Source: Saccoglossus kowalevskii
Lineage: Eukaryota; Hemichordata; Enteropneusta; Harrimaniidae
Length of the DNA stretch: 15,769 nt
NCBI RefSeq assembly: GCF_000003605.2
Contig: NW_003106108.1
Location: 1 to 15,769, forward strand
Direction: 5' to 3'
Of the stretch, positions 1 to 7,856 are shown piece after piece. The first letter of the stretch is position 1. Each line of letters begins with the position of its first letter. A model generated the notes under the pieces. The model searched no databases, was not told the origin of the DNA, and saw only the letters and a program-made list of their open reading frames with translations. The position numbers and the translations under genes are program-made.

Positions 1-456
1 ACTCTTGTTATCAATAATTGCATAGATTAGTGAGCTCTTGTTATCAATAATTGCATAGATTAGTGAACTCTTGTTATCAATAATTGCATAGATTAGTGAA
101 CTCTTGTTATCAATAATTGCATAGATTAGTGAACTCTTGTTATCAATAATTGCATAGATTAGTGAAGTCTTGTTAATAATTGCATAGATTAGTGAACTCT
201 TGTTATCAATAATTGCATAGATTAGTGAGCTCTTGTTATCAATTGCATAGATTAGTGAACTCTTGTTATCAATAATTGCATAGATTAGTGAAGTCTTGTT
301 ATCAATAATTGCATAGATTAGTGAAGCTCTTGTTATCAATAATTGCATAGATTAGTGAGCTCTTGTATCAATAATTGCATAGATTAGTGAACTCTTGTTG
401 TCAATAATTGCATATATTAGTGAACTCTTGTTGTCAATAATTGATATTTAGTTTAC
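1..456. repeat. 33-bp tandem satellite, about 14 copies
   Basis: About fourteen head-to-tail copies of a 33-bp unit beginning CTCTTGTTATCAATAATTGC and ending TAGATTAGTGA. Copies start at 1, 34, 67, 100, 133, 166, 196, 229, 259, 292, 325, 359, 391 and 424. Most are identical apart from the first two or three bases (ac, gc or ag). Copies 6 and 8 lack 3 bp, copy 12 lacks 1 bp and copy 11 has 1 bp extra. The last two copies (391 onward) share a TTGTTG variant and the final one breaks down around 445, the decay usual at a satellite edge. The array is open at the left window edge, so its true length is unknown. There are no spacers, so it is not a CRISPR. Confidence 0.97.
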
Positions 457-1550
457 TCTTGTTTACTGTTGGCTGTTGTTTATAATTGTGCATTATTGCA
501 AACTAAAGTGTATGTTGAGGTTGCCCCATAGTATCACCCTGTACAGGAATCCGTTTTCCCCATTTACATGCAAGGTTGAATAAATGCTAGTGACCTTTGA
601 CATATATCATATTACTCTCGTTCTTGGCCAATCATTGTGGTGTGTTACGCTTCATTGCATTAATTTAGTTATCCAAATATCACATCGGTCGCCCTGTGCT
701 ACGTTTCTAAATTAATTTGGGAACTAGTGTCTTTTGTCAACCTACCTTACAACTTATGTGGGTCACATTGTTTTCACATTGTGCATCTCAAATAGCAGAC
801 ACGTATTACTTGCCAATGCTTTTTGTTTGAACTTGAAGGTTAATTTTAAGTTTTTAAAACTGTTTTAATATGCCTCCAATACATCTCTCAGCACACAGGG
901 GTTCTTTCTAAGCTTTCTTTGATTATTGTTATTCTTCCTGGAAAATTGTGCGCAAGTTTCCTTTTTCTGCTGTATGTAAAGTTTTTTTTTTTTTTTTTTT
1001 TTTGGAGTGGCGGGGTTCAATTTGTAGTTGTGCCTCATTTTATTAGAATGTGAAGTGGACAAAGAGGTATTGTATTCTTCGTGAATATATGAGTAGTATT
1101 TATGGCTACGCAACAAACAGCTGAGTTTTGCTGAAAATGTACACATCGCAGTGTGTTTGAGACAAGAATGTGTTCATGAACAATATTGCAACAATAATAA
1201 ACAATAAGTTTGATGGCTTTGTCTGCGCCATTGTGGTGGGAGGCAGTGTGCTATATTTTGAGTATGTGCGGTGTCACACGCAACATAATATTATTGTAAT
1301 TGGTATAGTACAGGTGTGATGGTTCAAATACCAAAATGGCAACAGTAACAAAAAGACTTCCCTGGCGGCGATGATAACATACGAACACGGAGCCAACAGA
1401 TGAGGTTTCAACTGGTACTGGTATTATTATACTCTGTAAACATCAAGTACAATAACGCGGTAAAACTCCACTACTCCAATAACTAGATACTTAAACTCCA
1501 ATACAATTCAACGAGATCTCCGATCTGATCTCAGTGCTGAACAACTCCCC
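457..1550. other. Gene-free stretch; no gene recognised
   Basis: I see no convincing coding region here. A 93-codon minus-strand frame (865-1146) is low-complexity, runs through a poly(T) tract and resembles no family. Small items are a DR1-like nuclear receptor half-site pair (TGACCTTTGACAT, 591-603), a 22-T tract (982-1003), and a GATC-rich inverted repeat around 1514-1533 (GAGATC...GATCTC) just downstream of the leftward TATA box. The stretch from about 1330 to 1530 would be the transcribed leader of the leftward promoter described separately. Confidence 0.6.
982..1044 (-). other. Possible 3' end of a retroposed transcript (AATAAA plus A22)
   Basis: The plus strand carries 22 consecutive T (982-1003). 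Read on the minus strand this is an A22 tail, preceded 35 bp upstream by AATAAA (plus TTTATT at 1039-1044). A polyadenylation signal followed by a genomic A-tract is the usual signature of an inserted reverse-transcribed RNA (processed pseudogene, SINE or LINE 3' end). I do not recognise the body, and I could not find target-site duplications by eye. A plain poly(T) tract is the alternative. Confidence 0.35.
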
Positions 1551-1558
1551 TATATATA
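1551..1558 (-). promoter_or_regulatory. TATA box, leftward promoter
   Basis: Plus TATATATA (1551-1558) reads GGTATATATAGGGG on the minus strand, a strong TATA-box match flanked by G runs. It lies 66 bp downstream, in the minus direction, of the nearest heat-shock element. A second A/T box, CTATAAATAG at 1569-1578, sits in a near-palindrome (GTCTATAAATAGAC) and could serve either strand. If used, initiation would be expected near 1520-1528, inside the GATC-rich inverted repeat. No protein-coding gene is visible downstream, so the product would be non-coding or a retroelement RNA. Confidence 0.5.
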
Positions 1559-1623
1559 CCCCCACTGTCTATAAATAGACCATTACATCAGCATACATAA
1601 TGAGTCTGGAACTTAGTACAAAT

Positions 1624-1741
1624 TTCTAGAATGTTCCATTACCTTCTATTGCCTCCTACAGTGTTCTATTACCTATTCAACCAGTTTCTAAAAAAAAAAC
1701 TAGAATATTCCACCCAGACACAGTACGGTTCTAGAACATTC
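1624..1741 (-). promoter_or_regulatory. Cluster of three heat-shock elements
   Basis: There are two perfect three-box heat-shock elements of the form TTCnnGAAnnTTC: TTCtaGAAtgTTC at 1624-1636 and TTCtaGAAcaTTC at 1729-1741. Between them lies a two-box site, GAAtaTTC, at 1703-1710. HSF trimers bind alternating GAA/TTC pentamers, and three boxes make one full site. The cluster is upstream of a TATA box when read on the minus strand. The arrangement suits a heat-shock promoter or the U3 of a stress-responsive LTR (heat-shock elements are known in copia-type LTRs such as ONSEN). LTR boundaries and a polyprotein were not found, so the LTR reading is inference. Confidence 0.6.
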
Positions 1742-2010
1742 TCAGTGACACGGAAGTGGTAAATAAGTCGTATGCGACATGCGGTTGTGAAAGTTGTGAA
1801 TATAGTATCGACATGTCCCTTATCCGCCTCTATTGTTACAAGTGTTACATGGCGTGGCAAGGCTGCATTGTTGATGACATTTTTTTTATTTGATTTTTTA
1901 TCGTCAATGACATGCATGTAAACATCCTTTCATGTATGTGAGCAACATACACTTTTCATCATCACTTTTTGTATTGTGGATAACATCATTATCTATTCTT
2001 TGTTTTGTTT

Positions 2011-2014
2011 TCAG
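2011..2014 (+). other. Probable 3' splice site before the sulfotransferase exon
   Basis: The pyrimidine-rich run TTCTTTGTTTTGTTTTCAG ends at 2014 and is a textbook acceptor. It falls inside the long open frame that begins at 1976, which implies that the first 13 codons of that frame are intronic and that the exon starts at 2015, 15 bp before the ATG at 2030. The donor is not fixed. GTATGT at 1934 would give an 81-bp intron, but a donor farther upstream is equally possible. Confidence 0.65.
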
Positions 2015-2029
2015 AAAGCTACATTTAAT

Positions 2030-3229
2030 ATGAAGAGTGTTACTAAGCTAAGCAAGCAAGCGGTACGTGTGGTTGCCATAGTAATTGTTTTGATGTCAAC
2101 ATTATTTCTGGTACGAACTAGAATGTGTAATATTATAAACCATGATGGTCTCCAGCACAAAAACTTTGCAGATGTCCATTTTTACAATGTACCAGTTCAG
2201 CAACAGAACAAGACGATAATGTGCACAACAAACACAACAAAAACAACATGTCCTCAAATTTCCACTTGTGGGGCAGCCTTGGAAGTGTATGATACCACGA
2301 TGGCAAAACAAGGTCACAAGTGGTGGTACTGTCCGAAAATTCATGACATTCTGTGGGCATGCTTAAAACCATCAAGGGAAGGTAGATTACCGCTACCTAA
2401 TTTCTATCTTGAGAACAAACCAGATCGTCAAGAATACCTCAAAGCAAATTTAGCTTTCATACACATACCAAAATGTGGGGGTACATCAGTGAATAATCTC
2501 GTGTATGATGCTGCGCATTCGCGTAATGTGAAAGACATAAGACATTGTGATCAGTTTAGACAACTAGCTTATGACATAGGACTAACTAAATCACGAATAT
2601 TTATGGTGTCAAAGCGAGTGTACGGTCTTCATGAATTCGCTACTCCAAATCGACCATTTCTTTATTTTGTTTGGTTTCGCAATCCTTTGAAAAGATTTGA
2701 ATCACAATTTTACTATTTGAAGAATTTTCCCAATGAGTATAGAAATATTATTAAAAATAAAACCTTGACAGAATTCCTGCAAAAACATGAAGGACAGTGT
2801 TTACACTACTTTGACAACTTTGCTGTGCGTCTACTACAATTTGGTGATCATCGTGAAATTGATGATTCATATGAAATGCGAGATGGGAGTTCCTTACCTG
2901 GCTTTGCACAAGCACCCTTAGTAACCGAGGAACACTTTTTATCAGCGAAACGCAATCTGCTGAACAATATTGGATTTGTGGGAATATTAGAAGACTTCGA
3001 AACATCACAAAAAATGTTGTGTTTTCTATTAGAGTTGAAATGTCCAGATGTCCCAATTTACAAAAACAAAAACGAAAAAAAAGTACATAAACAGCTGAGT
3101 GAGTACGAAATCCAAGAAATTGTGAAACGAAATGAATGGGATCTAAAACTATACCAAATAGCACTCGATATCTATGAAAAACAGAAAATTAAGTATTTAG
3201 GTATGAAAAACAGAAAATTAAGTATTTAG
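2030..3229 (+). CDS. Golgi-type sulfotransferase (Sulfotransfer_2 / HS2ST-like)
   Basis: This is a 399-residue type II membrane protein. A short basic cytoplasmic tail precedes one hydrophobic segment (residues 11-28); a lumenal stem has N-glycosylation sequons at N60 and N68, with another at N243. The PAPS-binding 5'-phosphosulfate loop FIHIPKCGGTS is at 143-153 with K148 the key lysine. The 3'-phosphate motif FRNPLKRFES is at 216-225 (R217, S225). GLHEF places H201 where HS2ST-type enzymes carry their catalytic base. The family transfers sulfate from PAPS to glycans in the Golgi; the spacing best resembles heparan sulfate 2-O / uronyl 2-O sulfotransferases, but the exact substrate cannot be assigned. 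I chose the ATG at 2030 because a strong splice acceptor ends at 2014, so the upstream in-frame ATG at 1976 is probably intronic; A at -3 also suits initiation. The coding part has no internal intron. The stop lies in a 29-bp tandem duplication that alters the C-terminus. Confidence 0.88.
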   Translation: MKSVTKLSKQAVRVVAIVIVLMSTLFLVRTRMCNIINHDGLQHKNFADVHFYNVPVQQQNKTIMCTTNTTKTTCPQISTCGAALEVYDTTMAKQGHKWWYCPKIHDILWACLKPSREGRLPLPNFYLENKPDRQEYLKANLAFIHIPKCGGTSVNNLVYDAAHSRNVKDIRHCDQFRQLAYDIGLTKSRIFMVSKRVYGLHEFATPNRPFLYFVWFRNPLKRFESQFYYLKNFPNEYRNIIKNKTLTEFLQKHEGQCLHYFDNFAVRLLQFGDHREIDDSYEMRDGSSLPGFAQAPLVTEEHFLSAKRNLLNNIGFVGILEDFETSQKMLCFLLELKCPDVPIYKNKNEKKVHKQLSEYEIQEIVKRNEWDLKLYQIALDIYEKQKIKYLGMKNRKLSI

Positions 3230-3230
3230 G
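3173..3230 (+). repeat. Perfect 29-bp tandem duplication spanning the stop codon
   Basis: The unit TATGAAAAACAGAAAATTAA plus GTATTTAGG occurs twice without a mismatch (3173-3201 and 3202-3230), followed by a 7-bp partial third copy, TATGAAA. Because 29 is not a multiple of three, the second copy is read in another frame. Copy 1 gives YEKQKIKYLG; copy 2 gives MKNRKLSI and supplies the TAG stop from TATTTAGG. Without the duplication the frame would end ...KYLGMK at TAA (now 3237-3239). Perfect identity points to a recent slippage event, or to an assembly artefact. Confidence 0.95.
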
Positions 3231-3929
3231 TATGAAATAATGAATCGTTTTTTTTTATTCATACTTTGAAGTTGTCTTCCCTTCAATATATTCTTGTTAT
3301 GTGACAATTATTAATTTGTGGCCTAACAAATCATGTTTAGATAGTTTCACACAATGTTATTGTATCCAAATTTTGGTTGGTAATATAAACCAAACATGAG
3401 TAAAATATCAAGTTTCAATGATGTTTGCAAATGAAGAATTCTCTTCGATTTTTTAATTCTTGTTCAGGCGCAGTCTGAAGGGGGCTAATTGAGGCTAAGG
3501 TATGTGACATTTTCTCAGAAATTCTGCAGCAGATGAACAACTTTACAAGTTCTCTGCATTTTTTTTTCGAATTTGACTATCTGCAATCTGAAAACCCCTT
3601 AAACCACTGCACATACCCAGTTACGGTAAGTTCTAAAAATAGAAAGAGATTCATAAATCAGTCATGAATTCAATGATGTGGGTTTGGGATGAGTGTATGC
3701 GTGATCTGAAAGTCTGACTGTGTGTACATGTTATGAACAGAAAATACAATTGTCATCAAATCAGATAGACCTGTGGAAAATTGTGGCAAAAATATATCAC
3801 TGAAAATATTTATAAATTATATGAATTAAGAGACAACATGCTTTGTCAGAAAACTGAATCCCAATCTTTTAAATTCATACCATATGTGTATTTTTTTAAT
3901 CAAACTAACTTTCAATTATAATCTCAATG
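3231..3929. other. Sulfotransferase 3' flank; no gene seen
   Basis: This is the 3' UTR and downstream DNA. No AATAAA is evident close to the stop codon on the plus strand, so the polyadenylation site is not located. A weak inverted-repeat pair (3471-3609) is listed separately. The rest is AT-rich and lacks recognisable coding potential. The retrotransposon remnant begins somewhere near 3930; its 5' edge is too degenerate to place exactly. Confidence 0.5.
3471..3609. mobile_element. Possible small MITE with imperfect inverted ends
   Basis: The left end CAGTCTGAAGGGG (3471) resembles the reverse complement of the right end, CAGTGGTTTAAGGGG (ending 3609), allowing gaps. That would give a 139-bp element. 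The 8-bp flanks do not match each other, so no target-site duplication supports it. The CAGTG-type terminus recalls hAT elements, but the call is weak. Confidence 0.25.
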
Positions 3930-5470
3930 TGTTTCTTTCATTTGTGCATATCCCTTGGAAAATTTTACAGGATCATCAAGTCAATTTATAGTAGCACTAA
4001 ATATTGTGTTAAATTAAATCTTAGTGTAACGCCATATTTCGTTTCACATCGAGGAGTAAAACAAGGCTGCAATCTCAGCCCAAGTTTATTTAATATCTTT
4101 GTGAATGATATTTGTGACAAAGTTAAAGGGGCACCTTCCAGTTAAGCTTAATTTCACAACAAATTTACTTTCTGGATTAAAATAACAATGGATAACAAAA
4201 GATAGATTAACATTGTAAACAACATAAACAATAGTGTCCCATGATTTTTTGGTGCAATCCATGGGATTGAGCGGTTCCCCTTTAATAATTGTGTTAATAA
4301 CTGTTGACATGCCGATGACCTGTTACTTCAATCAACCAGTCATGAAAGGTTACAGTTAACTATTTGGGAATTATCTTTGATTGTAATGGGAAGTTTGATG
4401 TGGGTATTGCTCAGTTATATGACAAATCACGCACTTTTCAAGATTTACAGAATGTTATGAGATAACAATGATTGTTACTCTGTGCGGTTAGCAGGTAAAT
4501 TATTTGACACATTAGTAAAACCAATTATGCTTTACAGTTCCGATATCTGGGGTAGTTTTATGTTCAATTTATTTCATGGCACAGGAAATAACAGACTTGT
4601 AATTACCAATGACAAGTTTCTTTTCAGATTATTTAGTGATAAAATGCTTATTGAGAAATTGCATATTAATTTTTGCAAACAAGTCTTGGGAGTAAACACA
4701 AAAGCTTCAAATAATGCTTGCAGTGGGGAATTGGGTATATCCAATTATTATCAATGCCTGTACTACAGTTATGAGTTATTTTCAAAGATTGCATTGTAAG
4801 AAAACAAGCAATTCTATTTTAGAAGTCGCTTTTAACTTTAGCAAGTCTAGTAGTTGTGATTCATGGTACATCTATGTCAAACAACTATTACAAGTTACAC
4901 AGCTTACAGTTGATGACCTTAATCAGAATGACTTTGGTGAGATGTTCAAAGAAAAAATGGAAAACATTTACCTTAAGTTAGTAAATGGAAGAAGGAAATC
5001 AACAAAACAGATAATAACAAACTTTGAACTTATAGCACTTTTAAATCTTGTATTAAATTTGAACAATATTTAGAAAACATAATATATATACCAGTCGAAA
5101 AAGGTCGACCTAGAGGCATTAAAAGAGAAGACAGATTCTGTCATCTGTGTAACTGTAATGAAGTTGGTGATAAAAAACATTAACTTTTCAGATGTAACCA
5201 TAACAAAATTAGGGAATTAAGAAATTCATTATTTACAGCAATCTATGTTTATGCCCCTAACCTACAATAATTTGTTAGAGATGATATTTTTGTTTTGATT
5301 TTTTTTAGGTTCTGATTTTTTTATTTGTAGTAGTCTAGCAAAATTAGTTTTTCATGTTTTAGAATTGTTTTAGCTTATTTTGTTTGTGTTATTTTGGACT
5401 TTACACTAAGCTCTGTATTGTGTACCGGTACTGCCAAATAAAATATTCTAACCTATCCTATCCTATTTTA
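3930..5470 (+). pseudogene. Decayed, 5'-truncated non-LTR retrotransposon (LINE)
   Basis: This is a reverse-transcriptase remnant of the CR1/Jockey-like type widespread in invertebrates. In order it shows the palm motif GVKQGCNLSPSLFNIFVNDI (4053-4112); an active-site block reading HADDLL (4308 onward) where YADD is expected; a thumb/C-terminal region with KLFDTLVKPIMLYSSDIWG and FCKQVLGVNTKAS (4482-4799); and a terminal zinc-knuckle-like stretch FCHLCN...GDKKH (about 5135-5190) with an in-frame stop before its last cysteine. Frameshifts lie near 4795 and 5030, and further stops occur near 4305 and 4455. The 3' end has AATAAA at 5437-5442 and a short CCTAT repeat tail to about 5470. The endonuclease and 5' RT motifs are missing. 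A 163-bp MITE is inserted at 4123. The element is dead. Confidence 0.85.
4123..4285 (-). mobile_element. TTAA-flanked MITE, copy 1 (inside the LINE)
   Basis: This 155-bp element is bounded by TTAA on both sides (4123-4126 and 4282-4285), with short inverted ends AGGGG(C/A)AC. It is the reverse complement of the element at 7416-7577; the two share nearly the whole sequence, including CAATCCATGGGATTGAGCGG and GTTGTTTACAATG-type blocks. TTAA target duplication is diagnostic of piggyBac-type transposases, so this is probably a non-autonomous piggyBac-like MITE. It interrupts the reverse transcriptase after the palm motif. The net insertion of 159 bp keeps frame but brings stops. Confidence 0.8.
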
Positions 5471-6308
5471 CCTTGGAAGGTCTGATTTATTCTGTATTTT
5501 CCTAAGTCAGTGTTACCGTCAAATCTGTATTAGAAGCCAGAGCTTCCATTGTTGCATTGTTTCATTTCTAATGCAGATTTTACAGTCAAACATTTAAATA
5601 AGTATTTTTTTATAACAGTTAATGATTGCTTGAATAAATCATTGTGTAGTTGAATCATGTTTACTGAATCAACGAATCTGAAGGTGATGAATCCACAGGC
5701 AACACTTGCACGACTTCGAGTACTGTGTAATATGTTTTCTTTGTCCCACAATGACATTGGGTCTGTGGCCACGCACGGATTTAGGAGGAGCTGTGCCAGG
5801 TGCCCCCCCCCCCCAGCCTGCAAAAATAAAATTGACAAACGCAGCCCACCTTCGTTGACGTCAATAGGAGCCCCCCCCCACCCCCCAATTTGAAGTAATT
5901 CATCAATTATTAAGAGTTAAATCCAGGAGTGTTTACCAAGGTAGGTTTTTTATTGTCATATCAAATACTAAGGTGACAATGCAGTGTAGGTAGCAACCAT
6001 TCACATTGATTTATTAGCTGTAGAACCGACAAGCCTGTTTTTTCATTGCTTTCAATCAAAGAACCCAATTTCTAAAGGGCCCCCTAGTTACCTTGTCAAT
6101 GACTATTGAGTTTTTAGCTTAATTACCACCTAGTTTGACTAGTCTTTCGTGAATGTTTTAGAAATGGCCGTGCTTGTCAATAGCCAACGCACTCCACGTG
6201 ATAATAGCTTTTGACACGCCCTGAACGTTTGTTGTGTGTTTAGGTGTTTTCAGCGTAGAGGAAATAAATGTACAACTACAAGATGTAATGCAGTACAGTT
6301 CAAATATA
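5471..6308. other. Intergenic stretch with poly-C tracts; no gene assigned
   Basis: This holds two overlapping opposite-strand frames (5530-5838 minus, 5657-5893 plus), neither resembling a known family and both running through poly(C). A perfect CRE palindrome, TGACGTCA, is at 5856-5863. The sequence CGCACGGATTTAGG near 5771 resembles the end of the hAT-like element at 7702, followed by C runs, and probably marks an old relative of it. No exon is recognised. Confidence 0.5.
5769..5886. mobile_element. Possible degraded relative of the hAT-like MITE
   Basis: ACGCACGGATTTAGG (about 5770-5784) matches the core of the CAGTGGCGGATTTAG terminus seen at the right end of the 7702-7856 element. It is followed by the same kind of GC-only homopolymer (C13 near 5802, C8 and C6 near 5871-5886). 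The opposite terminus was not found. It could also be a coincidental G/C-rich patch. Confidence 0.35.
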
Positions 6309-6600
6309 CGGCACGCATCCGCGAGATATATGGGTCTCATATAAACAAAGATGGTGACTTTGACTGCTGCACAGATAAACGAGTACTGACTGAGACGTTA
6401 CCAAGATATTTTTTTAGGTGATAGGAAGGTGTCGAAGGAGTCACTGGCGGTAATTAGTGCAAGTCGCGCCCAGGTTAAATCTTTCCCTTGTGATTTCAAT
6501 TAGAAAAGCACATTGGATTGTGGGAAAATCAATGTTTATCACACAAATGTCGCACATGCGCAGCACGACGACCACCACCCTTTAATTAAGATGTCATCCA
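6309..6600. repeat. Dispersed ~280-bp repeat, copy A
   Basis: Aligns by eye along its whole length with 10050-10319 in the same orientation. Shared blocks include GAGATATATGGGTCTC, ATAAACAAAGATG, GACTTTGACTG, TTAGTGCAAGTCGC, CTTGTGATTT, ACAAATGTCGCACA and GACGAC, and both copies end CCCTTTAATTA. Identity is clearly high but broken by small indels that shift every reading frame, so the short open frames here (plus 6236-6421, minus 6158-6340) are not real genes. Promoter-like motifs inside are AAAGATGG (YY1-like) and CACATGCGCAG (NRF1-like). The family is unknown to me. Confidence 0.8.
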
Positions 6601-7415
6601 GATTTTATACTTCAAAAAATGAAAACTGCACTAAAGCAACCATGTACGTGAGAGCAGTGAGGTCACAAGGTGAAACTGCATGAATATTATATAGATGCTA
6701 AATTGTTACTGACATCGTATTTTACAGTATAATGTTATTTTACTGGTTCTACTGATATTGTAATAACATTCAATAAACATTTAGATTCATTACAAAGCAA
6801 GTTAGAAATCAGTATGTGCATTATATAGTCAGTATGTACCTATGTACAGGTTTTATTAACGCATGGATTTGCATTTATTTCGGATTATATAGGCCGTCCC
6901 TGGGTAGCTTAGATTAACTATATATTTATAGATAACTGTTTTAAAATATTGTACAAGCCCCCCCCCCCCCAGTTTGCACTATTCGCAATCAATTGTGATG
7001 TGAAATAGACATGTCCCAGTGTGAGAATAAATTCTAACTTAATTCATACAATCTAGTTATATTATATTAACTAGTTTAAGGCATTTTAATAAGGTAATAT
7101 CGAAACAATGAATATTTTGTCACAATTGCAATTTGTAATATATTAGGCTGTGTCGGAGAGTCTCCCAGGCGCCAACTGCATGTGTCACAGAGTACTCAGG
7201 CTACTGATTAATATCAATATTCATCACATTTCAACATGAATTTGGGGGTTTACAGTTGGGTCTGAATGATCAAATCATGTTTATTAAAGTTTTTTAATGG
7301 ATTTGATGTTTTGGGTGATAGCAATCCTGCAAAAACCTTAACATACATCTCTGATTAGATTGAACGCGTGGGCTTTTGTATGTGATATCGCGTTCTACCA
7401 CATTAACTCAACGTG
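6601..7415. other. AT-rich intergenic stretch; nothing recognised
   Basis: AT-rich sequence with a C tract near 6958-6970 and no open frame of note. I recognise no exon, RNA gene or mobile element until the MITE at 7416. Confidence 0.5.
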
Positions 7416-7577
7416 TTAAAGGGGAACCGCTCAATCCCATGGATTGCACCAAAGAATCATGGGACACTATTGTTTATGTTGTTTACAAAGTTAATCTATA
7501 TTTTGTTATCCATTATAATTTCAATCCAGAAAGTAAATTTGTTGTGAGATTAGGCTTAACTGGAAGTGCCCCTTTAA
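7416..7577 (+). mobile_element. TTAA-flanked MITE, copy 2
   Basis: A second copy of the 4123-4285 element in the opposite orientation. TTAA flanks it at 7416-7419 and 7574-7577. It starts AGGGGAACCGCTC and ends GGAAGTGCCCCT, so the reverse-complemented end AGGGGCACTTCC matches for about eight positions. The 70-codon open frame over this copy is incidental. Length (162 bp against 163) and internal sequence agree with copy 1, which fixes the element boundaries. Confidence 0.82.
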
Positions 7578-7701
7578 CTAAACTATAACATGCATCTCCA
7601 ATCAAGATTGAGATGTCGTCCATGTCATCCCGTCTACCACAGTCCTGTGCGTCTACATTGGTGCTATTACTGTCAGACTTGTTGAATGTATGTTGTATGT
7701 T

Positions 7702-7856
7702 CAGAGGCGGATCTAGGATTCTGGAATAGGGGGGGGGAGCGATAAGTTGACCGAAGGCCTAGTTCGTGAGCGCCGATGGCGCGAAGCCCTTGCGGGGGGG
7801 GGGGGGTAAAAATAGGGGGGCCGTGGCCCCCTCGGCCCCCTCTAAATCCGCCACTG
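7702..7856. mobile_element. hAT-like MITE with G-run interior
   Basis: A 155-bp element with 15-bp terminal inverted repeats: CAGAGGCGGATCTAG at the left and CTAAATCCGCCACTG at the right (reverse complement CAGTGGCGGATTTAG), 13 of 15 matching. CAGTGGCGGAT-type ends are typical of hAT non-autonomous elements. The interior holds G9 near 7729, a G run of about 15 near 7792-7806 and G6 near 7815. The flanking 8-mers (TGTATGTT and ATATTGAC) do not match, so the expected hAT target duplication is absent or mutated. Confidence 0.7.

Noticed and set aside
1-456. CRISPR-like regular repeat
   Set aside because: Units are directly adjacent with no unique spacers, and the window is clearly eukaryotic; it is a satellite.
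1319-1334. Pol III B-box-like GGTTCAAATACC
   Set aside because: One base too long for the consensus, and the only A-box-like stretch lies a few bases away, not 30-40.
2102-3164. Minus-strand frames across the sulfotransferase
   Set aside because: They are shadows of the plus-strand gene with no independent family motifs.
5530-5893. Opposite-strand open frames of 102 and 78 codons
   Set aside because: They overlap each other, run through poly(C), and match no family I recognise.
7376-7588. 70-codon plus-strand frame
   Set aside because: It lies over a MITE whose other copy is not open; incidental.
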